NCBI GenBank assembly: GCA_016199325.1
Contig: JACQGW010000239.1
Coordinates: 1-6,839, forward strand
DNA: 6,839 nucleotides
Direction of reading: 5' to 3'
Source of the DNA: Chloroflexota bacterium
GTDB taxonomy: Bacteria > Chloroflexota > Dehalococcoidia > JACQGW01
Positions within the stretch are counted from its first letter, which is position 1; each line of letters opens with the position of its first letter. The position numbers and the translations under genes were made by a program. The notes beneath the pieces were generated by a model that searched no databases, was not told where the DNA came from, and worked only from the letters and a program-made list of their open reading frames with translations. Below are positions 1 to 5,807 of this stretch, piece by piece.

Positions 1-78
1 ACCGCCGCCAACTCATCGGGGTTGCCTTGTCTCACCCCCGGGGGTTGGTCTTGCCCCCCTCAACCGCTGCGCAAGCCC
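1..78 (+). repeat. left arm of 78-bp perfect terminal inverted repeat
   Basis: Bases 1-78 are the exact reverse complement of bases 6762-6839; the match breaks at base 79 (G here, T in the complement of base 6761). The arm contains a perfect 12-bp palindrome, ACCCCCGGGGGT, at 34-45. No transposase, target-site duplication or origin is visible beside it, and no convincing gene lies in it. It occupies the very end of the window, so its outer boundary is unknown and the true repeat may be longer. It could be a dispersed genomic repeat that ended the contig, an inverted pair flanking a mobile segment, or an assembly artefact. The identity is certain; the meaning is not. Confidence 0.95.
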
Positions 79-109
79 GAACACCGCGGCTGGTAGCGGG
101 TGATATCGC

Positions 110-910
110 ATGGGCACGAGCTGCCTGGATGTCGGCGGTGTGCCGACGGCGCTGGCGATTGACCGGGCCGACCTGGCGGCGGCGGTCGGCAGTCGGTACG
201 CCGCTTTTTCGACCACCGCAGTTCCGCGGCTCCGCATCGACCTCCACAACTGCGGCGAGCTGGGCGATCCCGACCCCGGCCCGGTCCACGTCGACCCGCT
301 CCCCGGCGGCCGCTATCTGGTCCGGCGCGGCGACTTCCAGGTCGAGATCGATCCCGCCGCCGGTCTGGCAGCCGGCGATTCCTGGGGCGGCATCGCTTCG
401 ATCGATTCCTGCCTGCGCGTCCTGCTCTCGATCTACCTGGCCCCCCGCCACGGCTTGCTGCTCCACGCGGCCGGCGTCGTCCACGCCGGGCGTGCCCACG
501 TGTTCTTTGGCCCCTCGGGCGCCGGGAAGACGACGGTCGCACGCCTCTCCACCGGTCGCGTCGTCCTGAGCGACGAGCTGACGGCGGTCCACGCCGGGGC
601 CGATGGTGCGCATGGCGGTGCGACGGCCGCCGGGACGCCGTTCTGGGGAGAGCTGGAGGGAGCGGGCGCTCCCGTCCGTGTACCGCTGGCCGGCCTCTAC
701 CGTCTCGTCAAGTCTCCCGCGGTCGCCGTCGAGCGCCTCACGCCGGGCGCCGCCATCCGGCGCCTGATGCCGTGCGTGCTCTTCTTTGCCCGGGACCCGG
801 CCCTGGTGGAGGCCGTTGCCGACACCTGTCTGGCGCTGGCCGTGGGCGGGCGCTGCCACGATCTGCGCTTCCGATGCGACGCAACCTTCTGGGAGCTGGC
901 CGATGGCTGA
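110..910 (+). CDS. HprK-like (HPr kinase/PEPCK-type) P-loop kinase, RiPP-associated type
   Basis: A 266-residue protein of the HPr kinase/PEP carboxykinase-like superfamily. A hydrophobic strand with a histidine (LLLHAAGVV, about 116-124) leads into a clear Walker A loop GPSGAGKT at 134-141. LSDE at 153-156 supplies the acidic pair expected after the P-loop. The N-terminal 100 residues show no known domain. Known HprK-like proteins of this sort sit in RiPP loci, and some phosphorylate lasso peptides; this substrate is not determinable. A stop at 101-103 in frame makes ATG 110 the first possible start, with only a weak GGG-type ribosome site before it. Its last 8 bases overlap the start of the PqqD-family gene, implying translational coupling. 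The superfamily is fairly certain, the role inferred. Confidence 0.85.
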   Translation: MGTSCLDVGGVPTALAIDRADLAAAVGSRYAAFSTTAVPRLRIDLHNCGELGDPDPGPVHVDPLPGGRYLVRRGDFQVEIDPAAGLAAGDSWGGIASIDSCLRVLLSIYLAPRHGLLLHAAGVVHAGRAHVFFGPSGAGKTTVARLSTGRVVLSDELTAVHAGADGAHGGATAAGTPFWGELEGAGAPVRVPLAGLYRLVKSPAVAVERLTPGAAIRRLMPCVLFFARDPALVEAVADTCLALAVGGRCHDLRFRCDATFWELADG

Positions 911-1211
911 TCGCTTCGATCTGCTGAACGCCTACGTTCGCCGGAACCCGGGGCTGGCCGCGCGCCGGATCGGCGACGAGACCGTCATCGTCCAGGCCGA
1001 CCGGAGCAGCCTCCACCTCCTGACGAACGACGTCGCGAGCCGCATCTGGCAACTGGCCGACGGTCGGACGACCGCGCGCGCCATCGGCGCGCGCCTCTCC
1101 GAGGAGTACGACGCGCCGTCTGACGAGATCATGCATGACGTCGCCGATTTCCTGGCGCAGCTCGCCAGCTTGGGCCTTGTGACCCTCGAATGTCAGGCAG
1201 CGGAAGGGTGA
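903..1211 (+). CDS. PqqD-family protein (RiPP recognition element)
   Basis: A 102-residue protein with the full PqqD pattern. A beta-rich N-terminal half (DETVIVQADRSSLHLLT, residues 24-40) is followed by the ND.AS.IW.L.DG.TT motif and a helical half with EEYDAP and a C-terminal DV..FL.QL...GLV. In characterised systems PqqD-like domains bind the leader region of a precursor peptide and present it to modifying enzymes. This is a free-standing copy of typical length, not a fusion. ATG 903 sits inside the end of the kinase gene (8-bp overlap), so the two are probably made together. The upstream kinase and downstream signal-peptidase-like gene support a peptide-maturation role. No precursor peptide is visible in the window, so the client is unknown. 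Confidence 0.88.
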   Translation: MADRFDLLNAYVRRNPGLAARRIGDETVIVQADRSSLHLLTNDVASRIWQLADGRTTARAIGARLSEEYDAPSDEIMHDVADFLAQLASLGLVTLECQAAEG

Positions 1212-1216
1212 GCGCG

Positions 1217-1777
1217 ATGGAGCCGCATGCGATCCGGCGGCGGTTGCCGGACGATCTCGCAGCCGACCTCTGGGCGGAAGCGATCGGCGCGACCGGGGCG
1301 GCCGTGATGACCGGCGCAGGTCCCTGCATGGAGCCGGCGATTCCGTCTGGCAGCCGGATGCGGGTCCAAGCCGTCGACGGCGCCGCCTGCCGCGTCGGCG
1401 ACGTGGTCGTCTATCGGACGCCGATGGGGTTCACTGCCCATCGGGTGGTCGGGCGGTTTCGCTGGGGACGCCGGACAATGATCGTCCACAAGGGCGACAA
1501 CAGCGCCGTCTGGGGAACCATCCCGGCAGAGGCGGTCGCGGCGCGCGTCCTGGGGCTGCCGGGTCGCTCGGAGTCTCGCCTCCTCGGCCGGTACTACGCC
1601 GCGGTGGCCTTCGTCACGTGCGCGGCTGCGCTCGCCGTCCGCCGGCTGCCGGGTCCGCGCCGGCGCTGGCAGGAATCGGCCCTGGGTCGGCGATGGTACG
1701 CGATCACCCTGCTGCTCGCTCGCCAGCTCGACCGGCCCACAGGCAATGGCCGGCGAAACCCTGCCGGGAAAACCTGA
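1217..1777 (+). CDS. S24/S26 signal-peptidase-like protein with Cys at the nucleophile position
   Basis: A 186-residue protein with the order of motifs seen in S26 (Sec11/SipW-type) and S24 peptidases. Box GPCMEPAI has Cys37 where family members have the catalytic Ser (GxSMxP). A GDVVVY strand is at about 61-66, an AHRVV motif holds His75, and KGDNS is at 92-96. The His matches the general base of the SipW/Sec11 branch rather than the Lys of bacterial type I enzymes. A short hydrophobic stretch at about 126-142 may anchor it to the membrane, C-terminal to the catalytic fold. ATG 1217 is preferred over ATG 1190 because GGAAGGG at 1202-1208 is well placed and it leaves a 5-bp gap after the PqqD gene. 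It may cleave or process the peptide handled by its neighbours; whether Cys37 is active is unknown. Confidence 0.78.
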   Translation: MEPHAIRRRLPDDLAADLWAEAIGATGAAVMTGAGPCMEPAIPSGSRMRVQAVDGAACRVGDVVVYRTPMGFTAHRVVGRFRWGRRTMIVHKGDNSAVWGTIPAEAVAARVLGLPGRSESRLLGRYYAAVAFVTCAAALAVRRLPGPRRRWQESALGRRWYAITLLLARQLDRPTGNGRRNPAGKT

Positions 1778-1792
1778 TCGAGGATGGGAACC

Positions 1793-2785
1793 ATGAGCAT
1801 GCACCACACCCCGGGGGTCTTTCACAACAGCCGTCGGCATCGCGTCCGTTGCCAGCCGATGGTGATTGCGCTGGCCTGCACCGGGGTGGCGGCGATGGTC
1901 GTCGCCTCGGGCGACTCCGAGCCGGCCGCGGTCAGCCTCTTCTTCGCCGGCATCCTCGGACAGGCGCCGATCAGCTTCCGCTGGGGCTGGCGGTGGGCGC
2001 TCCTCGTCGTCGTGCCGGCGGCGATGGCCTTCTGGTGGCTGCTGAGCGTTCGGGAGGTCACCGACCTGACCATCGCCATCGGCCTGGTGGGCCTGGCCGG
2101 GCTGGGCGCCGCCAACATCGCGATCAGCGAGCTGGGCTACCTGACGAGGGCGCTCCGCCGGGTCAACGTCGTCGACCCCGTGACCAGGCTCGGGAACTAC
2201 GATCTCTTCGTCACCACGCTGCACCACGAGCTACCGCGCAGCGCGCGCTATCGGGCGCCGTTCTCGCTCATCCTCATCGAAGCCCCCGAGCTCAACGCGA
2301 TTGCCCAGCAACAGGGCTATCGCAAGCTGGACCTGGCGCTCCAGGAGATCGCACGTGTGCTGGACAGCTCGCTCCGTGATAGCGACGTGCTGGCGCGGCT
2401 CAGCGGACCGGCGTTCGGCCTGCTCCTGCCGATGACGCCCCGCGAGGGCGCCATGGTCGCCCTCGAACGCGTCAGGGAAGCCCTGCGGAGCTGGCCGCCG
2501 CTCACCAAGATGCTCGGCCGCCCGCTGGAGTGGCACGCCGCCGTCGTCCAGTTCCCCGTCGATGGACAGACCGTCGACGAGCTGCTTGCGCGCGGGCAGG
2601 CCATCTTGAATGAGATGCGGCCGCCGGAGCGCGGCACACTCGAGCTCGAGCAGCTCGCCATCTACGCCCGCGAGCTCCAGCAGCTCTATCGCGTGGCGAA
2701 GTCGAACAAGCTGCCGCTGCCGATCCCACCGGCGCTCGAAGCGCCGGGCGGGCCGGGCACGGGCGCGCCGCCCAGGACAGCCTGA
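1793..2785 (+). CDS. membrane protein with degenerate GGDEF domain
   Basis: A 330-residue protein. Four hydrophobic segments at about 23-39, 47-60, 66-84 and 91-111 are followed by a GGDEF-like domain opening with the typical DPVTRLGNYDLF (from residue 128). At the active-site loop the expected GG(D/E)EF is replaced by SGPAF (204-208), so the metal- and GTP-binding acids are missing. The domain is almost certainly not a diguanylate cyclase; it may bind a nucleotide or act as a dimerising scaffold. The C-terminus is proline/glycine-rich. ATG 1793 has GAGGATGGG just upstream; ATG 1784 or 1799 are alternatives. It starts 15 bp after the peptidase gene and probably shares its transcript. A role with the kinase/PqqD/peptidase genes is possible but not shown. 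Confidence 0.8.
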   Translation: MSMHHTPGVFHNSRRHRVRCQPMVIALACTGVAAMVVASGDSEPAAVSLFFAGILGQAPISFRWGWRWALLVVVPAAMAFWWLLSVREVTDLTIAIGLVGLAGLGAANIAISELGYLTRALRRVNVVDPVTRLGNYDLFVTTLHHELPRSARYRAPFSLILIEAPELNAIAQQQGYRKLDLALQEIARVLDSSLRDSDVLARLSGPAFGLLLPMTPREGAMVALERVREALRSWPPLTKMLGRPLEWHAAVVQFPVDGQTVDELLARGQAILNEMRPPERGTLELEQLAIYARELQQLYRVAKSNKLPLPIPPALEAPGGPGTGAPPRTA

Positions 2786-2791
2786 GGGCCG

Positions 2792-2820
2792 TAGACGCGG
2801 CCATGCATTTACGGTAGGAT
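2792..2820 (+). promoter_or_regulatory. candidate promoter of the cold-shock gene
   Basis: TAGACG (2792-2797) and TAGGAT (2815-2820) are separated by 17 bp, each matching four of six consensus bases of a housekeeping promoter. A start near 2827 would give a leader of about 74 nt before the GTG start. Weak hexamers in GC-rich DNA, so tentative. Confidence 0.35.
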
Positions 2821-2822
2821 AG

Positions 2823-2848
2823 CCCGGCAATGGCTGGCCCTTGCCGGG
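2823..2848 (+). repeat. 8-bp hairpin in the cold-shock gene leader
   Basis: CCCGGCAA (2823-2830) and TTGCCGGG (2841-2848) form a perfect 8-bp stem with a 10-nt loop. A second TTGCCGG at 2867-2873 could pair with the same left arm. There is no T-run after it, so it is not a standard terminator for the upstream gene. If the candidate promoter is right, the left arm lies across the transcription start, so the hairpin would form only in read-through RNA. Confidence 0.5.
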
Positions 2849-2900
2849 GAGAGCCGGGGGACCGGGTTGCCGGCGGCGAGCGGCCAGAAAGGAGAGGGGT

Positions 2901-3122
2901 GTGGCGAAGGGGAAGATTGTGCGACTGGTAGCGGATCGCGGGTTTGGCTTCATCCGGCCGGAGGGCGCCCGCGCGGATATCTTTTTTCACCGCTCGGCGG
3001 TGAAAGGCGTCCGATTCGAGCAGCTCCAGGAGAATCAGGCCGTCGAGTTCGACGCCGAGCCCGACCCGCAGAACCCAAGCCGCCAGCGCGCCGTGAACAT
3101 CACGCTGACGGCCGAGGAATAG
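2901..3122 (+). CDS. cold-shock domain (CspA-family) protein
   Basis: A 73-residue single cold-shock domain, the usual size for this family. The RNP1-like motif RGFGFI (residues 13-18) and RNP2-like motif DIFFH (26-30) carry the aromatic residues that stack on single-stranded RNA or DNA. Such proteins act in the cytoplasm as RNA chaperones or mild regulators. The start is GTG 2901, six bases after an AGGAG site (2890-2894); the first residues MAKGKI fit the family, whereas an ATG further upstream would add a non-homologous extension. It is separated by 115 bp from the GGDEF gene and lies just upstream of the SRP RNA. Its leader has alternative hairpins that could serve temperature control, as known for some csp mRNAs, but that is inference. 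Confidence 0.92.
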   Translation: MAKGKIVRLVADRGFGFIRPEGARADIFFHRSAVKGVRFEQLQENQAVEFDAEPDPQNPSRQRAVNITLTAEE

Positions 3123-3129
3123 GTCCGAC

Positions 3130-3167
3130 GGGTTTCAGGTTGCTGGTTTCGGGTTTCGGGTTGAGGG
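3130..3167 (+). repeat. short GGTTTCGGG-type repeat cluster
   Basis: Three near-identical units, GGTTTCAGG at 3131, GGTTTCGGG at 3145 and GGTTTCGGG at 3152, follow one another just after the cold-shock stop codon. The last two are 7 bp apart. From memory, similar GGTTTCGGG-rich stretches are common in intergenic DNA of diverse environmental genomes. No gene or promoter element is visible in it. Confidence 0.55.
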
Positions 3168-3200
3168 ACGGTCGTAGGGCTGAGCTGGCCGGCATGCCGC

Positions 3201-3230
3201 TTGATCTGGACGTGGCCCAGCCTGTACAAT
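3201..3230 (+). promoter_or_regulatory. promoter of the SRP RNA gene
   Basis: TTGATC (3201-3206) and TACAAT (3225-3230) are separated by 18 bp. The TACAAT box matches five of six consensus bases, and TTGATC keeps the strongly conserved TTGA. The expected start at about 3237 falls exactly at the base of the terminal helix predicted for the SRP RNA, which supports both assignments. Confidence 0.78.
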
Positions 3231-3237
3231 TCGGGGT

Positions 3238-3509
3238 ACGGTCGTGCTAGATGGCGGAGTAGCGGTCCGCTGAACCCGAAACCCGCTAGAGCGGGGTCGA
3301 ATTCCCGCCCGAGGTCCCAAACCGTGTGGGACGGCCCTGTCAAGTGGTGTTGACGGCTGGGTCTTGCGCGGCAGGAAACTGCGAACCCCGTCAGGTCCGG
3401 AAGGAAGCAGCGGTAAGTAGTCCCTCCTGGGTGCCGCAAGGTCGCCTGGCCTGAGCCGGCTGGCAGGGGTCTCCCGCAGGGCCAAGATCGACGGCGGGTG
3501 CACGGCCGT
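3238..3509 (+). ncRNA. ffs: signal recognition particle RNA, large bacterial type (with Alu domain)
   Basis: The RNA core of the particle that delivers nascent membrane and secreted proteins to the translocon. The highly conserved apical part of helix 8 is at 3390-3411 (GTCAGGTCCGGAAGGAAGCAGC, with the GGAA tetraloop at 3399-3402), the Ffh-binding site. Upstream, GTGCTAG, GTAGCGG and GCTAGAGCGGGGTCGAATTCCC (3244-3306) match the Alu domain of the Bacillus-type large RNA as I remember it; GTGGTGTTGACG (3344-3355) and GGTGCCGCAAGGT (3430-3442) also match. The ends pair: ACGGTCGTGC (3238-3247) with GCACGGCCGT (3500-3509), one G-U. Length is about 272 nt, against about 114 nt for E. coli 4.5S RNA. 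Ends are inferred from the pairing and promoter, so a few bases uncertain. Confidence 0.96.
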
Positions 3510-3518
3510 TTTTCTTTT
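3491..3518 (+). terminator. terminator of the SRP RNA
   Basis: ACGGC (3491-3495) can pair with GCCGT (3505-3509), followed by TTTTTCTTTT (3509-3518). The stem is short and competes with the terminal helix of the mature RNA, whose 3' strand is the same sequence; either helix followed by this T-run would stop transcription. The rsmA start codon lies 24 bp further on, so some read-through or a separate promoter is needed for it. Confidence 0.6.
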
Positions 3519-3541
3519 ACCGCCGTTGGGTCCGACAGACC

Positions 3542-4441
3542 ATGAACCGACCCGGAGAATCCGCGCCGCCCACGGAGCCGACTCCCTCGCTGCTCGCCGA
3601 GGCGCGTGCCTTGTTGGCCGCCTACGGCCTGCGTGCTCGCAAGCGGCTGGGCCAGAACTTCCTCATCGCCCCGGCCATCCACAACGCTGTCGTCGAAGCC
3701 GCCGACCTGACGGGGACCGACGTCGTCGTCGAAGTCGGGCCGGGGCTGGGCTTCCTCACGCGGGCGCTGGCGCCCCGGGCCGGCTGCGTCATCGCCGTCG
3801 AGCTGGACGAGGTGCTCGCCGATCTCCTCCGCGAGCAGCTTGCCGGCCAGCCCCACGTCCACATCCTGGCAGCGGACATTCTCCAGGTCCCGCCGGCCGA
3901 GATCCTCGCCGGGGCCGGCCTCCCGGCCGGTACACCCTACAAGGTCGTCGCCAACCTGCCGTACTACATCACGTCGCCGGTCCTGCGGCACTTTTTCGAG
4001 GCTGCCCGGAAGCCGCGACTCCTCGCCGTCATGGTCCAGCGCGAGGTCGCCCAGCGAATCGTCGCCCGGCCGCCCAAGATGAGCCTGCTCGCCGTCGCCG
4101 TGCAGGTCTACGGCTCTCCGCGGATCGTCCGCACCGTTCCCCCCGGCGCCTTCTTCCCGCGTCCCGCGGTCGCCTCGGCCATCCTCCGGATCGACGTCGC
4201 CGATCGGCCTCGGGTGGACGCCGACGACCTGAACCGGTTTTTCGCGCTGGTCGCCGCCGGCTTCTCGCAGCCGCGCAAGCAGATCCACAATCCGCTCACC
4301 CAGCGGCTCGCCCTGCCACCCGGAGCCGCCGTCGAGGTCCTGCGGGCCGCCGGCATCGACCCGGCGCGCCGCGCACAGACGCTCAGCCTGGCCGAGTGGG
4401 AGCGCCTTTACCGCATGCTGAGCGACTCGAACAGATCCTGA
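3542..4441 (+). CDS. rsmA: 16S rRNA (adenine-N6,N6)-dimethyltransferase RsmA/KsgA
   Basis: A 299-residue protein of usual family length. It uses S-adenosylmethionine to dimethylate two adjacent adenines in the 3'-terminal hairpin of 16S rRNA during late 30S assembly. The N-terminal LGQNFL (36-41) is a family hallmark. The SAM-binding motif I is VVEVGPGLGFLT (62-73), with acidic E87 ending the second strand and AADIL at 110-114. The catalytic NLPYY is at 138-142, and FFPRP at 204-208 and SQPRKQ further on are also family-typical. An N-terminal extension of about 15 residues is proline-rich. The ATG has no strong ribosome site. It begins just after the SRP RNA terminator, and its last 34 bases overlap the convergent Uma2 gene. 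Confidence 0.96.
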   Translation: MNRPGESAPPTEPTPSLLAEARALLAAYGLRARKRLGQNFLIAPAIHNAVVEAADLTGTDVVVEVGPGLGFLTRALAPRAGCVIAVELDEVLADLLREQLAGQPHVHILAADILQVPPAEILAGAGLPAGTPYKVVANLPYYITSPVLRHFFEAARKPRLLAVMVQREVAQRIVARPPKMSLLAVAVQVYGSPRIVRTVPPGAFFPRPAVASAILRIDVADRPRVDADDLNRFFALVAAGFSQPRKQIHNPLTQRLALPPGAAVEVLRAAGIDPARRAQTLSLAEWERLYRMLSDSNRS

Positions 4442-4968
4442 ACGCCGAGCTCGAATCCCGGGATCACGTCGCCCAGGTCGATCCGATCCGTTCCACGGAG
4501 CGGCCGTGGCGCCTGTTCGGGACGGAAGACGACGACCGATCGGTCGGCGGGATCCACCAGGAGAGCAACCCGCACGCCGTTGGCGACATACCAGAGGCAT
4601 CGCCGGATCAGCGCATTCACACTCTGCTCGGGCGAGACGATCTCGACCGTCGCATCCGGTGGCTCCCGGAAGTCGTCTGCTGCCTCACCCGCCTCGTCGA
4701 CCGGAATGCGATCCCACCGATACACGGCGATATCCGGCACACGCGAGAAACCGGCAAAGGTTGTCCGAAGCTCGGGGAGCGCCCGCGCCAGCTTGCCTGG
4801 CCTGGCAAATCGGTTGATACGCTCGGCGAATTCAAACTGAAGAATGCTGTGCTTCCCTTTCGGCGACACTTTCCGGGTCACCGTCCCATCCTCGAATTCA
4901 AGTGCCGGCTTCTCCTCGGGAAGCCTCAAGAACTCCTCCAGCGCGAGCTGCCGCTGCGAGGTCACCAT
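4408..4968 (-). CDS. Uma2-family (DUF820) putative restriction-like endonuclease
   Basis: A 186-residue protein with the Uma2 layout, a PD-(D/E)XK-type fold. ALEFEDG (22-28) is the N-terminal acidic/glycine motif; PDIAVY (D79) and ATVEIVSP (E109) are the expected acidic strands; WYVANGV (125-131) followed by ALLVDP is the C-terminal signature. The usual Lys about four residues before the Tyr appears to be Arg122, so nuclease activity is uncertain. The family is expanded in Chloroflexota and cyanobacteria; its biological role is largely unknown. The start at 4968 is chosen over an upstream ATG at 5010 because AGGAGG lies six bases before it. The gene converges on rsmA with a 34-bp overlap and diverges from the haem-binding gene. 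Confidence 0.88.
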   Translation of the reverse strand: MVTSQRQLALEEFLRLPEEKPALEFEDGTVTRKVSPKGKHSILQFEFAERINRFARPGKLARALPELRTTFAGFSRVPDIAVYRWDRIPVDEAGEAADDFREPPDATVEIVSPEQSVNALIRRCLWYVANGVRVALLVDPADRSVVVFRPEQAPRPLRGTDRIDLGDVIPGFELGVQDLFESLSMR

Positions 4969-4974
4969 CCTCAA

Positions 4975-4980
4975 CCTCCT
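4975..4980 (-). promoter_or_regulatory. Shine-Dalgarno site fixing the Uma2 start
   Basis: AGGAGG on the - strand, six bases upstream of the ATG at 4968-4966. It decides against the longer reading from 5010, whose extra 14 residues (MADPGGQQTSRRLR) look unrelated to the family. Confidence 0.8.
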
Positions 4981-5141
4981 GCTCGTCTGCTGCCCGCCAG
5001 GGTCGGCCATCTTCGTCGGGCCGTTTGCCGCCTCTGTGAACGCGGCACCGGCGCGTTCAGGCGGCCTGATCTATTCTACCACCTGCCCCATCGACAAGCA
5101 GGCATCCTTCTTGCCGGGCGTCGCGCAAGGAGGCACCCACA

Positions 5142-5591
5142 ATGGTCAAACGAATCGCTCGTATCGGCCTGGGGCTGCTGGTGGTGGTCCTGCTCGGCAT
5201 CCAGCTCGTCCCCTACGGCCGGAGCCACGCCAACCCTCCCGTGCGCGCCGAGCCGGCCTGGAACAGCCCCCAGACCCGCCGGTTGGCCGTCCGCGCCTGC
5301 TACGATTGTCACAGCAATGAGACCACCTGGCCCTGGTATTCCAACATCGCGCCGGTCTCCTGGCTGGTCCAGCAGGACGTCGACGAGGGCCGCCGAGATC
5401 TCAACTTCTCGGAGTGGGACGGCCCCCAGGAGGAAGCCGGCGAAGCGGCCGACGCCGTTCGGAAGGGCACGATGCCGCCCAGCTACTACAGCCTGATACA
5501 CCCCCAGGCGCGGCTCACGCCGGCAGAGACCCAGGCGCTGATCCGTGCCCTCGAGGCGACGCTGGGCACTGAGAAGACCAACAGGCGGTAG
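5142..5591 (+). CDS. membrane-anchored haem-binding domain protein (Haem_bd family, CxxCH)
   Basis: A 149-residue protein. Residues 7-22 form one hydrophobic segment after a basic start (MVKR), an uncleaved anchor or signal peptide placing the rest outside the membrane. The haem c attachment site CYDCH is at 53-57, in the context ACYDCHSNET.WPWYSNIAPVSW typical of the Haem_bd family, followed by LNFSEW (86-91) and MPPSYY, whose Met could be a haem ligand. Likely an electron carrier or haem sensor; the partner is unknown. A good AGGAGG site lies eight bases upstream of ATG 5142. It diverges from the Uma2 gene. Its last 31 codons recur in diverged form at 6670-6762. Confidence 0.9.
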   Translation: MVKRIARIGLGLLVVVLLGIQLVPYGRSHANPPVRAEPAWNSPQTRRLAVRACYDCHSNETTWPWYSNIAPVSWLVQQDVDEGRRDLNFSEWDGPQEEAGEAADAVRKGTMPPSYYSLIHPQARLTPAETQALIRALEATLGTEKTNRR

Positions 5592-5645
5592 CGGTAGTGT
5601 ACGACGTGCAGAAACCCGTCGGGCAGCCCTGCGTTGTCATGCTGA

Positions 5646-5696
5646 GCCGCACCGAAGCATCTCCTGGCCGACCACGAGGAGACCCTTCGCTGCGGT
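5646..5696. repeat. imperfect inverted-repeat (MITE-like) element
   Basis: Arms 5646-5665 and 5677-5696 match at 16 of 20 positions with an 11-base loop. The surrounding text (GTCATGCTGAGCC..., GAAGCATCTCCT, AGGAGACCCTTCGCTGCG) strongly resembles a dispersed palindromic family I recall from many environmental bacterial genomes, the source of numerous spurious ORF predictions. No transposase is present. The 216-bp gap between the haem-binding gene and the next - strand ORF otherwise shows nothing clear. Confidence 0.65.
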
Positions 5697-5807
5697 GTGA
5701 TCGGACTACCGGGCCACACGGCGCCGCCCGGACCTACGTCGCCGAGCCCTGCAAGTGGCCGATCTTGCCACGGCCGGACTAAGAAACTATTTCGAGCAGT
5801 GCGACTC

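Noticed and set aside
32..859. 275-residue - strand open frame opposite the kinase gene
   Set aside because: Composition is shadow-like (Arg/Gly/Asp-rich, no motif), and the + strand frame shows a clear P-loop kinase.
3150..3285. 13-bp inverted match CGGGTTTCGGGTT (3150-3162) with AACCCGAAACCCG (3273-3285)
   Set aside because: The right copy is inside the SRP RNA Alu domain, where its sequence is explained by that RNA; the match with the simple repeat is probably chance.
3035..4600. 521-residue - strand open frame over the SRP RNA and rsmA
   Set aside because: It runs antisense through the SRP RNA and the strongly conserved rsmA; the long frame is a by-product of high GC.
5073..5078. TAGAAT on the - strand as a -10 box for the Uma2 gene
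   Set aside because: No acceptable -35 at 16-18 bp; the nearest TTGTCG is only 13 bp away.
3526..5496. 656-residue + strand open frame
   Set aside because: It is out of frame with rsmA, antisense to Uma2 and out of frame with the haem gene; low-complexity Arg/Pro/Ala product without motifs.
5486..5719. 77-residue - strand ORF, and a similar peptide at 6459-6818
   Set aside because: Their shared piece (ARISAW.SAG.SRAWGC) is the antisense of the duplicated haem-gene 3' end, and the rest comes from the inverted-repeat element.
5597..5782. 61-residue + strand ORF after the haem gene
   Set aside because: It is read out of the MITE-like repeat and has no ribosome site or recognisable motif.
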